From: JBBRBB01 sp963830175
GTDB lineage: Bacteria; Bacteroidota; Bacteroidia; Chitinophagales; Chitinophagaceae
DNA length: 64,000 nt
Assembly (NCBI GenBank): GCA_963830175.1
Contig: CAWHKV010000002.1
Location: forward strand, 868,001 to 932,000
Reading direction: 5' to 3'
In this document: in pieces, positions 63,345-64,000 of the stretch
How positions within the stretch are numbered: the stretch's first letter is position 1
Layout: every line of letters begins with the position of its first letter
Made by a program: the position numbers and the translations under genes
Notes under the pieces: generated by a model
What the model was told of the DNA's origin: nothing
The model's database searches: none
What the model saw: the letters and a program-made list of their open reading frames with translations, nothing else

Positions 63345-64000
63345 TGAAGGTATTGGTAACAGGCGCCACTGGTTTTATAGGTAATTATGTTGTGCAGGAG
63401 TTATTGAATAAAGGGGCATCGGTAATTACTACATCTACCTCGCTCCATAAAGCGGAAAGTTTTCCATGGTTTGTAAATGTCAGGCATATTCCATTTAATA
63501 TAAATGATGCAGAAAATGAAATGAATCTGTTTTCATTTTTTCATTCTCCGGATGTATTGATTCATCTTGCCTGGCAGGGGTTACCCGATTACAAATCACC
63601 AGCCCACACTGATCAATATTTACCAAAGCATACCAGGTTTTTAAATAACCTAATTGAGCATGGATTGCAAAATGTAACAGTTGCCGGAACCTGCCTTGAA
63701 TATGGATTACAGGAAGGGTGCCTGTCTGAGGAATTGGATCCTAAACCATCAACTGCGTATGCAATTGCAAAAAATGAATTACGAAAAACGTTGGTTGAAA
63801 TGCAACAACAGTTTCATTTTAAGTTAACCTGGGTTCGGTTATTTTATATGTATGGCAAGGGGCAAAATCCCAAATCGTTATTTTCGCAACTTGACAAGGC
63901 GATTGAACAAAAGTTAGAAGTTTTTAATATGAGCAACGGTGATCAGCAGCGAGATTACCTTTCGGTAAAAACGGTAGCAGGGCACATTGTATCATTAGCG
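63344..64000 (+). CDS. NAD-dependent epimerase/dehydratase family protein, 3' end outside window
   Basis: At least 219 residues of an extended short-chain dehydrogenase; the open frame runs off the window. The NAD-binding loop is GATGFIG at the start; the catalytic triad region is the TCLEYG Thr and the YAIAK Tyr/Lys pair. The start ATG overlaps the methyltransferase stop (TAATG), so it is in the same operon. Expected role is the 4-ketoreduction (or epimerisation) that completes the deoxysugar, inferred from position. The C-terminus is missing. Confidence 0.85.
   Translation, partial: MKVLVTGATGFIGNYVVQELLNKGASVITTSTSLHKAESFPWFVNVRHIPFNINDAENEMNLFSFFHSPDVLIHLAWQGLPDYKSPAHTDQYLPKHTRFLNNLIEHGLQNVTVAGTCLEYGLQEGCLSEELDPKPSTAYAIAKNELRKTLVEMQQQFHFKLTWVRLFYMYGKGQNPKSLFSQLDKAIEQKLEVFNMSNGDQQRDYLSVKTVAGHIVSLA

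Overview
The window looks like a piece of a chromosome from the phylum Bacteroidota, probably family Chitinophagaceae. The lineage call is inferred from gene content and motifs, not from a search. Support: a DUF4295 gene beside rpmB and rpmG, a Porin_10-type porin, a HYC_CC_PP-type protein, BshC, a NagB/PIG-L fusion, a DAHP synthase/chorismate mutase fusion, few Shine-Dalgarno sites, and promoter -7 elements of the TAnnTTTG type. The DNA is AT-rich and almost entirely housekeeping. I see no tRNA, rRNA, CRISPR array, prophage or intact insertion sequence. Layout: 1-0.7 kb holds rpmB-rpmG-DUF4295. 0.7-7.6 kb has an L,D-transpeptidase, hppD, purK-purE, bshC and rimO. 7.7-9.3 kb has a tandem pair of small exported proteins and a lipoprotein. 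9.2-9.8 kb is a very AT-rich gap with a long imperfect palindrome. 9.8-18.5 kb has pyrR, pyrB, coaD, nagB-PIG-L, a CocE-type hydrolase, pyk and pfkA. 18.8-25.6 kb has a CheB-CheR-PAS-histidine kinase hybrid with its response regulator, then ftsY and ribBA. 25.7-31.6 kb is a minus-strand run of envelope and heavy-metal genes plus punA. 31.7-34.3 kb has sucC and a haloperoxidase-like lipoprotein. 34.4-45.0 kb is a nine-gene aromatic amino acid operon. 45.2-50 kb has a lipoprotein, an ECF sigma factor with a membrane serine protease, and assorted enzymes. 50-54 kb has phospholipid genes. 54-58.7 kb has a histidine kinase and a penicillin acylase homologue. 58.7-64 kb is the start of a surface-polysaccharide locus making a CDP-activated, probably C-methylated, deoxysugar. 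The most interesting element is ahead of the aromatic operon. An unlisted 26-codon ORF (44928-45008, minus) has eight consecutive Phe/Tyr codons, a consensus promoter immediately upstream, and a perfect 13-bp terminator hairpin between it and pheA. A segment late in the leader ORF can pair with the 5' arm of that hairpin. This is the architecture of a ribosome-mediated Phe/Tyr attenuator, which would control pheA, an aminotransferase, tyrA, an M20 hydrolase, a DEAD-box helicase, the DAHP synthase/chorismate mutase fusion, aroB, aroA and aroC. Quality note: four otherwise well-conserved genes (purE, the CheB/CheR/kinase hybrid with two shifts, a secreted protein at 49.2 kb, and rfbG) are broken by single-base frameshifts. 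Because essential or universally intact genes are affected, assembly indels seem likelier than true decay, but the sequence alone cannot decide.
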